64,000 bases of DNA from Biomaibacter acetigenes (GTDB lineage Bacteria > Bacillota > Thermosediminibacteria > Thermosediminibacterales > Tepidanaerobacteraceae), in assembly GCF_003691585.1 (NCBI RefSeq), contig NZ_CP033169.1, positions 806,001 to 870,000 on the forward strand, in the 5' to 3' direction. The stretch's first letter is position 1. Every line of letters starts with the position of its first letter. Under the pieces are notes generated by a model, which had not been told where the DNA came from, searched no databases, and saw nothing but the letters and a program-made list of their open reading frames with translations. Both the position numbers and the translations under genes were made by a program. Below, piece by piece: positions 7,212-15,742 of the stretch.

Positions 7212-9886
7212 TTTTTGACCTGGACGGTGTCATCGCCGATACCGCCCGATTCCATTATGAAGCGTGGAAAAAACTGGCCTATGAATTGGGTATTTATTTT
7301 GATAAAAAAACAAATGAAAGACTTAAAGGAATCGGCAGGATGGAGTCCCTGGATATAATCCTCGAAAATAGCAACATTTCATATACTTTGGAACAAAAAA
7401 AGTATTATGCGGAAAAAAAGAACGAGTATTATAAACAGTTTATACAGACTCTAACACCTGACGATGTGCTGCCCGGTGTAAAGGAGCTCATGGAAATCCT
7501 GAAAAGAAAAGGTATAAAAACTGCTGTAGCTTCTGCCAGCAAAAACGCTCCTACAGTACTTAATAAGCTGGGAATAGCCTCCGAGTTTGACTATATCGTT
7601 GATGCGTCCAGGATCAGAAAAGGTAAGCCCGATCCAGAATTATTCCTGACCGCCGCAATAAATATCGGTGTAGAGCCTTCCGAATGCATAGGTATAGAAG
7701 ATTCCGCAGCAGGCATCGAAGCCATTAAAAGGGCGGGCATGTTTGCCGTCGGCGTAGGGGACCCCAAGATACTTAAGAAAGCCGATATGGTATTAAAGGA
7801 CTTAAAAGACTATGGTAAAATCGTTGATATAATAAGTGAAAATATTACGATAAATAATGACAGGATATTTATCGTAACCGACGGTAAAGGAAATATAAAG
7901 GAAGACCGTTATGGACTGTTTTACAAAGATACCCGCTTTCTGTCAAAATATGACCTTGAAATTGACGGTAAAAAACCAAAATTGTCCAAGATAACATCCG
8001 AAAAGAATTTTTCAAAGGAAATATCAATTGAATACAAAGAAGACGATAATGATCGTATCTTACAAATGTACAGGAAATCCTTTATATATGAAAACACATT
8101 TTATGAGAGTTTTGTTTTAAAAAATTGCGGATTAAAAACAGAAATCGCAAACGTTACACTGGATCTTGACGCGGATTTTAAAGATATATTCGACGTAAGG
8201 GGCTTTGCCGGGGGTATATACGGATCAAAGCCCGGGGTTCAAAGGGAAGCCCGACAGGTGGTTTTTGAATATACCGGTCTTGATGGGGTTTTAAGAAAGA
8301 CTACGGTTCAGTTTAACCAAGATGCACGTTACGAGAAAAATAAGGTGGTTTTCATGGCAGAGCTTCCCCCAAATAAAGTTTTCACGTTCGAAGTCCATGT
8401 TAACGTAACGGTCGGAAATGAAAAAAAGGCGACAACCCTGGACTTTTATGAAGGACTCAAAACAGTTGAAAAAAGCTTTAACGAATGGAGTATGGAATGT
8501 GCCGAGGTTATTACCGATAATGAACGGTTTAATTCCCTGTACAAACGAAGTATTGAAGATTTAAGATCACTTCTGTTAAATTATGAAGGTTATCGCATCC
8601 CGGCGGCCGGCATCCCATGGTTTGCAGTGCCTTTCGGTAGGGACAGCATAGTTTGCGCGGTACAATCTCTAATGATAAACCCCGGTATTGCAAGGGATGT
8701 GCTGCTGCTTGCGGCAAAATATCAGGGCTTGAAATTAGACGGCAGGAGCGAAGAAGAACCTGGCAAGATATTTCATGAGATCCGAGAAGGTGAGTTCACC
8801 AATACAGGCATGGTGCCTTTCGGCCCCTATTATGGCACCCATGATGCCACACCGCTTTTTTTGGTGCTTCTTCATAAGTATTACAAATGGACCGGTGATA
8901 TAGAGTTTTTAAGAAAGATGCTGCCTGCGGCGGAAAAAGCCCTGGAATGGGTGATATCCTATGGAGACAGGGACAATGACGGCTTTCTTGAATACATGAG
9001 GGCCGATGAAAAAGGTTTTACAAACCAGGGATGGAAGGATTCGGAGGACTCGGTGAGAGCAAGCGACGGCAAAATTGCGTCACCTCCCATAGCCCTTGCG
9101 GAGATTCAGGGATATGCTTATGATGCATATATGGGCATGGCCGAACTTTATAAGATATTGAAAGATACCGATCCCGGGAACATTAAAGATAAAGTTGAGG
9201 CACTCAAGAATAAAGCCGCTGCCTTAAGACGAAATTTCCATAAAGCCTTCTGGATGGAGGATAAAAAATATTTTGCCGAAGCCCTGGACAGGAATAAGAG
9301 GCAGGTGGATTCCATAACATCAAATCCGGGCCACTGTCTGTGGTCGGGGATTATCGATGGAGTCTATGCAAAATATGTGGCGGACAGATTGATCTCACCA
9401 GAGATGTTTTCGGGGTGGGGCATCAGGACCATGAGTTCAAAGGAGGCCGCCTATGATCCGGAAAGTTACCACAACGGCTCGGTATGGCCCCACGACAACT
9501 CCCTTATCGCCCTGGGATTTTCAAGATACGGGTTCTGGGAGCATCTAAAGGTGGTTTTCGATGCTCTGCTGGAAGCTTCGGCAGGATTTCACGGCCGCCT
9601 GCCGGAACTTTTCTGCGGCTATGATAAGAGAGAAAGGCCGCTTACGCAGTACCCTGTGGCCTGCAGCCCCCAGGCTTGGGCCGCCGCCTCACCTTTTGCC
9701 CTATTAGAAGCCATCCTGGGCATAAGAGTTGACGCCCAAAAGGGCATCGTTTCTCTGGACCCGACCCTGCCTGACAGCATAAACCATATTACTGTAAAAA
9801 GAATGCGGGTGGGAGAAAAACTATACGATTTTGAAGTGGAAAGGAAAAACGGGAAGGTAGAGTATAGTTTTAAAAAAGGCGCTTGA
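7193..9886 (+). CDS. Fusion: beta-phosphoglucomutase + amylo-alpha-1,6-glucosidase-type hydrolase
   Basis: One uninterrupted frame of 897 residues. Residues 1 to about 215 are a complete HAD-type beta-phosphoglucomutase: FDLDGVIAD with Asp9 and Asp11, VASASKNA, and GIEDSAAGIEAIKRAGM. From about residue 220 a second protein begins. It has a glycogen-debranching N-terminal domain (IFIVTDGKGNIKEDRYGLFY), then an (alpha/alpha)6-barrel with GIPWFAVPFGRDS from residue 473, GWKDSEDS from about 613, and SVWPHDNSLIALG. Separate proteins of both kinds are common, but the fusion is unusual. The first half would turn beta-glucose-1-phosphate from the GH65 enzyme into glucose-6-phosphate. The second would hydrolyse an alpha-glucosidic bond, substrate unknown. 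The gene overlaps the GH65 gene by 19 bases and ends inside a terminator. Confidence 0.9.
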   Translation: MHYGGVIFDLDGVIADTARFHYEAWKKLAYELGIYFDKKTNERLKGIGRMESLDIILENSNISYTLEQKKYYAEKKNEYYKQFIQTLTPDDVLPGVKELMEILKRKGIKTAVASASKNAPTVLNKLGIASEFDYIVDASRIRKGKPDPELFLTAAINIGVEPSECIGIEDSAAGIEAIKRAGMFAVGVGDPKILKKADMVLKDLKDYGKIVDIISENITINNDRIFIVTDGKGNIKEDRYGLFYKDTRFLSKYDLEIDGKKPKLSKITSEKNFSKEISIEYKEDDNDRILQMYRKSFIYENTFYESFVLKNCGLKTEIANVTLDLDADFKDIFDVRGFAGGIYGSKPGVQREARQVVFEYTGLDGVLRKTTVQFNQDARYEKNKVVFMAELPPNKVFTFEVHVNVTVGNEKKATTLDFYEGLKTVEKSFNEWSMECAEVITDNERFNSLYKRSIEDLRSLLLNYEGYRIPAAGIPWFAVPFGRDSIVCAVQSLMINPGIARDVLLLAAKYQGLKLDGRSEEEPGKIFHEIREGEFTNTGMVPFGPYYGTHDATPLFLVLLHKYYKWTGDIEFLRKMLPAAEKALEWVISYGDRDNDGFLEYMRADEKGFTNQGWKDSEDSVRASDGKIASPPIALAEIQGYAYDAYMGMAELYKILKDTDPGNIKDKVEALKNKAAALRRNFHKAFWMEDKKYFAEALDRNKRQVDSITSNPGHCLWSGIIDGVYAKYVADRLISPEMFSGWGIRTMSSKEAAYDPESYHNGSVWPHDNSLIALGFSRYGFWEHLKVVFDALLEASAGFHGRLPELFCGYDKRERPLTQYPVACSPQAWAAASPFALLEAILGIRVDAQKGIVSLDPTLPDSINHITVKRMRVGEKLYDFEVERKNGKVEYSFKKGA

Positions 9887-9902
9887 AGGTGGCGCCTTTT
9901 TT
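9872..9902 (+). terminator. Rho-independent terminator of the sugar operon
   Basis: AAAAAAGGCGC (9872-9882) pairs with GCGCCTTTTTT (9892-9902). The left arm lies within the last codons of the fusion gene. An A-run at 9967-9981 follows downstream. It could also act weakly for the gene on the other strand. Confidence 0.85.
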
Positions 9903-9998
9903 AAAACATTGTCATTTCTCTAAATCATTACCAACATCTTTGTCAGTCTCTAATCTTAAAATCAGAAAAAAAAAAAAAAGAGAGGCTTGTACCTCTCT

Positions 9999-10838
9999 TC
10001 AAATTATATTTCCTTCAATACTTATTTCTACGGTCTTAAGAGGAACGTTCTTGCCCGAGCGGGCGAGGGCCTCCCGGGCAATCTGTACCATGCCGTAGCA
10101 GCACGGCACTTCCATGTGAGCTACGGTGATGCTTTTTATGTCATTGTTCTTGATGATTTCAGCAAGCTTTTCTATATAGTAATTCCCATCATCAAGCTTG
10201 GGACAGCCCATGACCACCGCTTTTCCCTTCAAAAGTCCCAGATGATAGTTGGGATATGCCACCGCCACACAGTCGGCCGTGATCAAAAGGTCCACCCTGT
10301 CAAAATACGGTGCTTCCACCGGCACCAGCATGAGCTGCACCGGCCACTGACCCAGCTGAGATCTTATATTTATCTGCACATCTCCCGCTTTTGCCTCCAC
10401 CATGTCCGCATCTTGACCTTCGTTTTTCGGAACGATCGCTGCGCTATCATTACTGGAATCTGTGCCTTTTCTCAAGTCCATCGACCGGGACCCAGGGCAA
10501 GAGCTGCCAATAGTTTCTCGTCTTAAATCCATCATCCTGCTGCCGGGGCAGAAAAAGCCATGCATATCATAGTCTGGTGAATGATTTTGACCATCTTTTA
10601 CGCCAAGATGTTGCTTTACCGCCTCTTCATCGAATTCATCGGCTTCTCTTTCTATGATGGTAATTGCTCCCTGAGGGCATTCTCCCAGGCATGCCCCGAG
10701 GCCGTCACAGTACTTATCGGATATCAGCCGTGCCTTTCCGTCGATGATCTTTATAGCTCCTTCGGCACAGGCTGGCACGCACAGCCCACAGCCGTTGCAC
10801 TTTTCCTCATCAAACCTGACGATCTTCCTTATTGCCAC
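9999..10838 (-). CDS. 4Fe-4S dicluster protein of the HcpR-regulon type
   Basis: 279 residues. The N-terminus has two ferredoxin-like cluster motifs: CNGCGLCVPAC, and the variant CDGLGACLGECP. A linker contains CPGSRMMDLRR and a second copy CPGSRSMDLRK about 17 residues on. The C-terminal domain has LLITADCVAVAYPN, VVMGCPKLDD and PCCYGM, three further conserved Cys sites. Similar iron-sulfur proteins are often encoded beside hybrid cluster protein genes and controlled by the Crp/Fnr-type regulator HcpR. A Crp/Fnr-type palindrome lies about 90 bases upstream. Neither hcp nor hcpR is in this window. An electron-transfer or nitrosative-stress role is likely, but the reaction is unknown. Confidence 0.8.
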   Translation of the reverse strand: MAIRKIVRFDEEKCNGCGLCVPACAEGAIKIIDGKARLISDKYCDGLGACLGECPQGAITIIEREADEFDEEAVKQHLGVKDGQNHSPDYDMHGFFCPGSRMMDLRRETIGSSCPGSRSMDLRKGTDSSNDSAAIVPKNEGQDADMVEAKAGDVQINIRSQLGQWPVQLMLVPVEAPYFDRVDLLITADCVAVAYPNYHLGLLKGKAVVMGCPKLDDGNYYIEKLAEIIKNNDIKSITVAHMEVPCCYGMVQIAREALARSGKNVPLKTVEISIEGNII

Positions 10839-10901
10839 ATTTATCAGCTCCTTTTTATAAATATTGATGCATTGGTTTCTCCGTTCGCTCCAACCATATA
10901 C

Positions 10902-10945
10902 AATATATCATAAGTCTTAATTGAAATCTGTGACTTTGCTCACAG
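10902..10945 (-). promoter_or_regulatory. Crp/Fnr-type box and promoter of the 4Fe-4S gene
   Basis: The perfect palindrome CTGTGA-N6-TCACAG occupies 10928-10945. On the minus strand a -10 TATATT can be read at 10907-10902. With that -10 the start point would fall near 10895 and the box would centre close to -41.5, the class II activator position. TGTGA-N6-TCACA is the general Crp/HcpR-type recognition pattern. The identity of the regulator is inferred. Confidence 0.65.
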
Positions 10946-11034
10946 CTTTTTTATTTTCGGCTTACAGTCAAGTTCAGCATACTTTCATCATAAAAATAGT
11001 TAAGAAACACTGGAGATGAAAAGGAGCTGAGGGA

Positions 11035-12363
11035 ATGAGGAAGTATTATTTTTTAATAAGTCTAATGATCATCGTGATATCCTGGATGGTTTTTTCAAAA
11101 ACGAACCGCATCATCATTGAGCAACTGGATGATACCGGGACCGTCAAAATAACAGTCAATTTTCTTATACACATGGCTGCCCGAAATGTTGAAGATAAAA
11201 TCCATTTTACTTCAGAAAGGCCCGGTGTAAAGATAATTAAAAATGCTCGTTGGTTAAACGATTCGACTTTAGAGATATTTGCAGTAGAGGAAGGTCTTCC
11301 TCGGGGGTTTTTGACGAGGCTTTACATAGAGCCGCTGAAAACAAGAATCCCCGGCTTATATAAAAGCGCAAAGGCCCTCTACCGGGCAAATATCTCGCCC
11401 TTTTTGATTGGGCTTTCTCCTGTAGCGCCTACTCGAGGCCCCATAGTATTAAATTTCAGCACCCCTATAAAAAAGGAAGGGCTTACAAAATACCTTGAGA
11501 CAGATTTTAAATTTACCCTAAAGCCCGGCATGAACCTCGGGTTAGAAGGTAGGTTTTTTAAAGATTACAGCAAATGGTACATATTACCCGAAAAGGGACT
11601 TGAACCCGGAAAGAGCTACAGGCTTGATTTTGATGGATATATGGAAAATTTTACGGGAATGTCAAAGAAGGTGGAGTTTTCCAGAGCCTTTAAAGCGGCC
11701 ACGGTGCCTCAAGTAGTTTCAACCAGTCCCTCCGATGGTCAAAAGGATGTGCCGGTCTATGGGCCTGTGATAATAAATTTTGATGTAGATATGGCGGAAG
11801 TTGCAGTAAAGATAGGGGGGATGACGGGGGACACGGTGGTGCAGGGGAGGACCGCCACCTATAAACCTCATGCGGCATTTTTGCCGGGGAGGACTTATGA
11901 AGCTGAGATTTGTGGAAAATCTTTATTCGGTGAGGTGATGAAACCCCTTAGTTTTAATTTTTCAATCATGGATATGGGGGATAAGTTGTGGGTGGAGGTA
12001 AATCTCCGACGGCTGCAAAAGGTAGTAATATATCGGGGCGCTAGGGCCATAAGGACTATGCTGGTCTCGGGAGGTCTTCCGGGACTGGAAAACGAAACAC
12101 CCCTGGGATACTTTACCATAAAGGATAGGGGGGAGAGCTTTTGGTCGGAGAAATATAAAGAGGGGGCCCTGTACTGGGTAAGGATAAAAGGAGACTTTCT
12201 CTTTCATTCGATACCCCGGGACTTAGAAGGAAATATCATCGAGGAGGAGTACAAGAAGCTGGGGATTCCCGCCAGCCACGGTTGCATAAGGATGAGGGAT
12301 GAAGATGCACGGTGGTTTTATGAAAATGTGCCTGAGGGGGCGATGGTAGTGATCCATGACTGA
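11035..12363 (+). CDS. L,D-transpeptidase with Big_5-type domains (YkuD family)
   Basis: 442 residues. An N-terminal membrane anchor or signal (YYFLISLMIIVISWMVF) is followed by extracellular Ig-like segments. One is SPSDGQKDVPVYGPVIINFD around residues 233-252, of the Big_5 kind. The C-terminal YkuD catalytic domain ends in ASHGCIRM, with His415 and the nucleophile Cys417. Such enzymes make 3-3 cross-links in peptidoglycan or attach proteins to it. In spore formers several act on cortex or cell wall, and the spmAB genes directly downstream are consistent with that but do not prove it. The start ATG at 11035 is preceded by AAAAGGAGCTGAGGGA. Confidence 0.88.
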   Translation: MRKYYFLISLMIIVISWMVFSKTNRIIIEQLDDTGTVKITVNFLIHMAARNVEDKIHFTSERPGVKIIKNARWLNDSTLEIFAVEEGLPRGFLTRLYIEPLKTRIPGLYKSAKALYRANISPFLIGLSPVAPTRGPIVLNFSTPIKKEGLTKYLETDFKFTLKPGMNLGLEGRFFKDYSKWYILPEKGLEPGKSYRLDFDGYMENFTGMSKKVEFSRAFKAATVPQVVSTSPSDGQKDVPVYGPVIINFDVDMAEVAVKIGGMTGDTVVQGRTATYKPHAAFLPGRTYEAEICGKSLFGEVMKPLSFNFSIMDMGDKLWVEVNLRRLQKVVIYRGARAIRTMLVSGGLPGLENETPLGYFTIKDRGESFWSEKYKEGALYWVRIKGDFLFHSIPRDLEGNIIEEEYKKLGIPASHGCIRMRDEDARWFYENVPEGAMVVIHD

Positions 12364-12407
12364 AAGGAGTATGAGGTCGGAGCCGGAAGTCTAAAGTCAG
12401 ACTGGGG

Positions 12408-12435
12408 TCAACTTTGGGTTAGGCCCCAAAGTTGA
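12408..12435 (+). repeat. Intergenic inverted repeat
   Basis: TCAACTTTGGG (12408-12418) faces CCCCAAAGTTGA (12424-12435). No T-run follows, so this is probably a repeat-type hairpin and not a terminator. It lies between the transpeptidase gene and spmA. Confidence 0.55.
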
Positions 12436-12491
12436 TTAAATCTGGTTTACCCTCTTTTGACACTACCTTTATTGAAAAGGAGATGCCACAT

Positions 12492-13073
12492 ATGAACTAT
12501 GTATTTTCATTTCTTATCCTGAGCGGTATTTTTGTTGCGGCTATAAACGGTAGAGTAGATGTTATCGTAAATGCGGCGGTAACATCGGCGGAGGGAGCGG
12601 TGGAAAGGGCTATCAGTCTCATCGCCGTCATAAGCCTCTGGCTCGGTATCGCTCGGGTGGCCGAAAAGGCAGGACTTATTGATATCATGAGTAGAGCCAT
12701 AGCTCCCTTTTTCCGGTGGCTTTTTCCATCAATACCCAAAGGTCATCCGGCGTTGGGATGCATATTGATGAACCTTTCCGCCAACATGCTGGGCTTCGGT
12801 AGCGCTGCCACGCCCTTTGGACTTAAGGCTATGCAGGAACTGCAGACATTAAATGAAAAACCCGACACCGCCACCGAGGCCATGTGCACTTTCCTGGCCA
12901 TCAACACCTCCAGCGTTACCATTGTTCCTGCCACATTGGTAGCTCTAAGGGCCTCGGCGGGGTCCAAAAATCCCTCGGAGATAGTGGGGGCCGTGCTGTT
13001 TGCCACCGCATGTTCTACATTAGCCGCCATTGTAGGGGATTATGTTATGAGAGTGATTAACCATAAAAAATGA
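12492..13073 (+). CDS. spmA: Spore maturation protein A
   Basis: 193 residues from ATG 12492. That start is preferred because AAGGAG at 12477-12482 gives 9-base spacing. Earlier in-frame starts lack a ribosome binding site and would add 20 non-conserved residues. It is a nucleoside-recognition (Gate) domain membrane protein with several hydrophobic segments and the family-typical NMLGFGSAATPFGLKAMQEL and INTSSVTIVPATLVALR. SpmA and SpmB are together needed for spore core dehydration and heat resistance in Bacillus and Clostridium. spmB follows 76 bases downstream. Confidence 0.95.
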   Translation: MNYVFSFLILSGIFVAAINGRVDVIVNAAVTSAEGAVERAISLIAVISLWLGIARVAEKAGLIDIMSRAIAPFFRWLFPSIPKGHPALGCILMNLSANMLGFGSAATPFGLKAMQELQTLNEKPDTATEAMCTFLAINTSSVTIVPATLVALRASAGSKNPSEIVGAVLFATACSTLAAIVGDYVMRVINHKK

Positions 13074-13149
13074 TGCATTACGATATTTCCTTCGATAAAG
13101 TATTTTCTACGGCTATGGATTTTCTCGACACTTTTGGGAGGTAATTATT

Positions 13150-13686
13150 ATGATCACCGAAATGCTGGAAACCGCTGCGCCCTTGGTCATTCCCTTCATG
13201 ATATTTGTGGTTTTTATATATGCTCACATAAAAAAAGTAGACATATTTGAGATCTTTGTAGAGGGAGCTAAAGATGGATTTATGATGGCTATAAAGCTTA
13301 TTCCGTATCTCGTCGGCATATATGTGGCGGTGGGGATTTTTCGAGAATCGGGAGCTATTGATATACTTGTGGGCCTTTTTTCGCCCATCCTCTCGATAAT
13401 CAAGGCTCCCACCGAAGTGCTCTTCTTGTCCATTGTGAGAAGTCTCTCGGGGCCAGCAGCTCTTGGCATGTTGCTGGAAATATTCGATAAATATGGCCCC
13501 GATTCCTTTATAGGAAGGCTAGGGTCGACCCTTATAGGAAGTACCGATACCACATTTTACATCATAGCAGTATATTTCGGTTCGGTGGGTATTCGTAATC
13601 CACGATATTCCATACCCGTGGGCCTCTTTGCAGATTTCGCAAGCTTCGTAGCATCGGTCTACATAGTGCGGAAGTTATTCCTGTAG
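13150..13686 (+). CDS. spmB: Spore maturation protein B
   Basis: 178 residues, the normal SpmB length, with a Gate domain and about five membrane segments. Family motifs include IKLIPYLVGIYVAVGIFRESGAI, RSLSGPAALGML and GSTDTTFYIIAVYFGSVGI. The ribosome binding site is GGGAGG before ATG 13150. It forms an operon with spmA. Its last 12 bases overlap the end of the convergent TtcA-like gene, and no terminator is visible between them. Confidence 0.95.
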   Translation: MITEMLETAAPLVIPFMIFVVFIYAHIKKVDIFEIFVEGAKDGFMMAIKLIPYLVGIYVAVGIFRESGAIDILVGLFSPILSIIKAPTEVLFLSIVRSLSGPAALGMLLEIFDKYGPDSFIGRLGSTLIGSTDTTFYIIAVYFGSVGIRNPRYSIPVGLFADFASFVASVYIVRKLFL

Positions 13687-14424
13687 CATAGTACTAAAGA
13701 AATTCTTGCGTTTCATGGCTGCCAGGATATTGGGCCGGGCTTTGGGGAAAATTTTTTCCATGCGGTCCAGTAGAGCTTTCATTTCAACTCTCATAGTGGT
13801 TCCCGATACAGGGCACGGGCTTTCGATGACAGGCAAATTTTTAGCGCTCACTATAGTTTTTATGGTCCTTTCATCAAGATAAATGAGCGGTCGGATTAAT
13901 GTAAGGTTTTTGCGGGAAAGATAGGTCGTCGGTTCGAAAGTTGCAAACCTTCCGGTAAAGATGAGGTTTAAAAAAAGCGTCTCCATTATATCGTCGGCAT
14001 GATGGGCCAGGGCTACCTTGTTGCAGCCGAGATTTATGGCGGCATTGTCCAGCGCTCCCCGGCGCATCTTAGAACAAAGGGAACAGGGGTTAGATTCCTT
14101 CCTCACATCGAACACCAGGGGACCAATATTTGTCTCAATAATCTCAAGAGGAACCCGGAGTTCATTGCAATATTTTTTAAGCGGTGAATAGTCCATGCCC
14201 CAGCCCAGGTCAATAGATACCGCCACCATGTCAAAACGGAAAGGTGAATATATTCTCACCGCATCCAGTATAAACAAAAGGGCGGAAGAATCCTTTCCTC
14301 CCGATAATCCCACCGCAATCCTGTCACCACTATCTATCATTTTATAATCTATAATGGCTTTTTTCACCTTTGTTAAAAACCATTTGCCATAATTTCGGTT
14401 CATACTATTTTCTGTTGGGATCAA
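13675..14424 (-). CDS. TtcA/TilS-type ATP-binding tRNA-modifying enzyme
   Basis: 249 residues. The PP-loop SGGKDS lies near residue 40. NPCSLCSKMRRGAL gives a CxxC pair, ALAHHADD follows, and another CPVSGTTMR stretch lies further on. This is the arrangement of TtcA-like proteins, which thiolate cytidine in tRNA using an iron-sulfur cluster. Related proteins have other sulfur-transfer roles, so the exact tRNA position is uncertain. The start is TTG 14424: AAAGGAG (14440-14434) gives 9-base spacing. That ribosome binding site lies in the last bases of the upstream threonine aldolase gene, so the two are probably co-transcribed. Confidence 0.8.
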   Translation of the reverse strand: MIPTENSMNRNYGKWFLTKVKKAIIDYKMIDSGDRIAVGLSGGKDSSALLFILDAVRIYSPFRFDMVAVSIDLGWGMDYSPLKKYCNELRVPLEIIETNIGPLVFDVRKESNPCSLCSKMRRGALDNAAINLGCNKVALAHHADDIMETLFLNLIFTGRFATFEPTTYLSRKNLTLIRPLIYLDERTIKTIVSAKNLPVIESPCPVSGTTMRVEMKALLDRMEKIFPKARPNILAAMKRKNFFSTMLQE

Positions 14425-14430
14425 AAGGTT

Positions 14431-15465
14431 TTACTCCTTTGCTATTAGTTTTACAGCCTCTATAGCCTTTTCCACATCCTGCTTTTCTATACCGTGATGG
14501 GTGACAAATCTTACACTGGGGCTGTTTCCGCCGTTGACTCTGATGCCCTTTTCAAAAAGCCTGCGGGAAAGCTCGCTGCCTGTCATATTGAGGCCGCCGA
14601 TATCACAGATGACAATATTTGTTTGTACTGTATCCATGTCTATCTTAATTCCCGGTATGGTGTTGAGGCCTTCAGCCAGGAGACGGGCGTTGTCGTGGTC
14701 TTCTTGCAATCTTTTTGTCATTTTTTCCAGCGCTACAATGCCCGCCGCTGCCAGAAACCCGGCCTGGCGAAGGCCTCCACCCATCATTTTGCGGAACTTG
14801 CGAGCCCGGCTTATAAATTCTTTACTACCCACCACGATAGAGCCCACCGGAGCGCAAAGCCCCTTGGATAGGCAGAACATCACCGAATCGGCGTATTTTG
14901 CGATTTCCTTTACGGGCACCTTGAGATATGTGGCAGCATTAAATATCCTGGCACCGTCCATGTGCACCGAAATCCCGTGCTCATGGGCCAGTTCGTATGT
15001 CCTCCGAAGGATGTCCATGGGGATCACCGTGCCGCCGGCCCGGTTATGGGTGTTTTCTACGCAGATAAGACTGGTCCTGGGCTGATGGATATCGTCTTCC
15101 CGGATGGCTGCTTCTATATCTTCAGGGTTCATGGCCCCGTGTTTGCCCTTTATCAGCCTTGCCTGCACGCCGGAGAGATATCCTAAACCTCCCACTTCAT
15201 AGGTTATAATATGGCACTTTTCCTCCAGAATAATCTCTTCTCCCGGCCTGGTATGGGTCATCACACAGACCTGATTCCCCTGGGTGCCGCTGGTGACAAA
15301 CATGGCGTCTTCCTTGCCCAGCATATCGGCTGCCATTTCTTCCAGCTTATTGATGGTGGGATCTTCTCCGTAAACATCATCTCCTACCTCGGCCTTATAC
15401 ATGGCCTCCCGCATCTCCTGGGTGGGTAATGTGACGGTATCGCTCCTCAAATCGATAAATTCCAT
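14431..15465 (-). CDS. ltaE: Low-specificity L-threonine aldolase
   Basis: 344 residues of the fold-type I PLP family. The beginning DLRSDTVTLPTQEMREAM, then DVYGEDPTINKLEE, and the PLP-binding lysine in MFCLSKGLCAPVGS are all diagnostic. The enzyme cleaves L-threonine and L-allo-threonine to glycine and acetaldehyde. In this organism the glycine could feed the glycine reductase encoded at 32502-39021, which is an inference. ATG 15465 follows a GGGAGGCAG site. The TtcA-like gene follows 6 bases downstream. Confidence 0.93.
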   Translation of the reverse strand: MEFIDLRSDTVTLPTQEMREAMYKAEVGDDVYGEDPTINKLEEMAADMLGKEDAMFVTSGTQGNQVCVMTHTRPGEEIILEEKCHIITYEVGGLGYLSGVQARLIKGKHGAMNPEDIEAAIREDDIHQPRTSLICVENTHNRAGGTVIPMDILRRTYELAHEHGISVHMDGARIFNAATYLKVPVKEIAKYADSVMFCLSKGLCAPVGSIVVGSKEFISRARKFRKMMGGGLRQAGFLAAAGIVALEKMTKRLQEDHDNARLLAEGLNTIPGIKIDMDTVQTNIVICDIGGLNMTGSELSRRLFEKGIRVNGGNSPSVRFVTHHGIEKQDVEKAIEAVKLIAKE

Positions 15466-15676
15466 ATTACTGCCTCCCGAAAAATTATGTGTAAAAAGTT
15501 ACTTTTGATGAAAGCGTTGTGCCCTGACACCTGTAAATTGACATTTTAATCTTGCAATGTAATAATTCTATAACGAAAATATAAAATCCTTCTTCTGAGT
15601 CAACGTGACGGTTCTTTGACTCACCGCTGGCACAACAAAGTGAGCCCTTTTAAAATCAGGTCCGGGTCATATTTTA
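15466..15676. other. Intergenic region with nested inverted repeats
   Basis: GTTGTGCC near 15516 is matched by GGCACAAC near 15629, about 100 bases apart. Between them is a TGAGTCA...TGACTCA palindrome listed separately. The sequence looks like a nested repeat or small decayed element between two divergently transcribed genes. No reading frame of interest was seen. Confidence 0.4.
15596..15623. repeat. REP-like palindrome, copy 1
   Basis: TGAGTCA (15596-15602) and TGACTCA (15617-15623) flank a GTGACGGTTCTT core. Related copies are at 24415-24454 and 28475-28501, with the core GGGGACGGTTCTC. Short elements of this pattern are widespread in Bacillota and may be mobilised by REP-associated tyrosine transposases. 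A decayed gene of that kind is at 49921-50040. Confidence 0.65.
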
Positions 15677-15706
15677 TTGATTTATATCGGAAAATATTGT
15701 TATAAT
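15677..15706 (+). promoter_or_regulatory. Promoter of the Uma2-family gene
   Basis: TTGATT (15677-15682) and TATAAT (15701-15706) are 18 bases apart and lie just upstream of the ribosome binding site at 15727-15733. Confidence 0.65.
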
Positions 15707-15742
15707 AGTCTTAAGAAAAATCCAGACAGGAGGCGGCTCAGT

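Noticed and set aside
9883-10526. Open frames on the plus strand opposite the 4Fe-4S gene
   Set aside because: They have no ribosome binding site and are shadows of a well-supported minus-strand gene with clear cysteine motifs.
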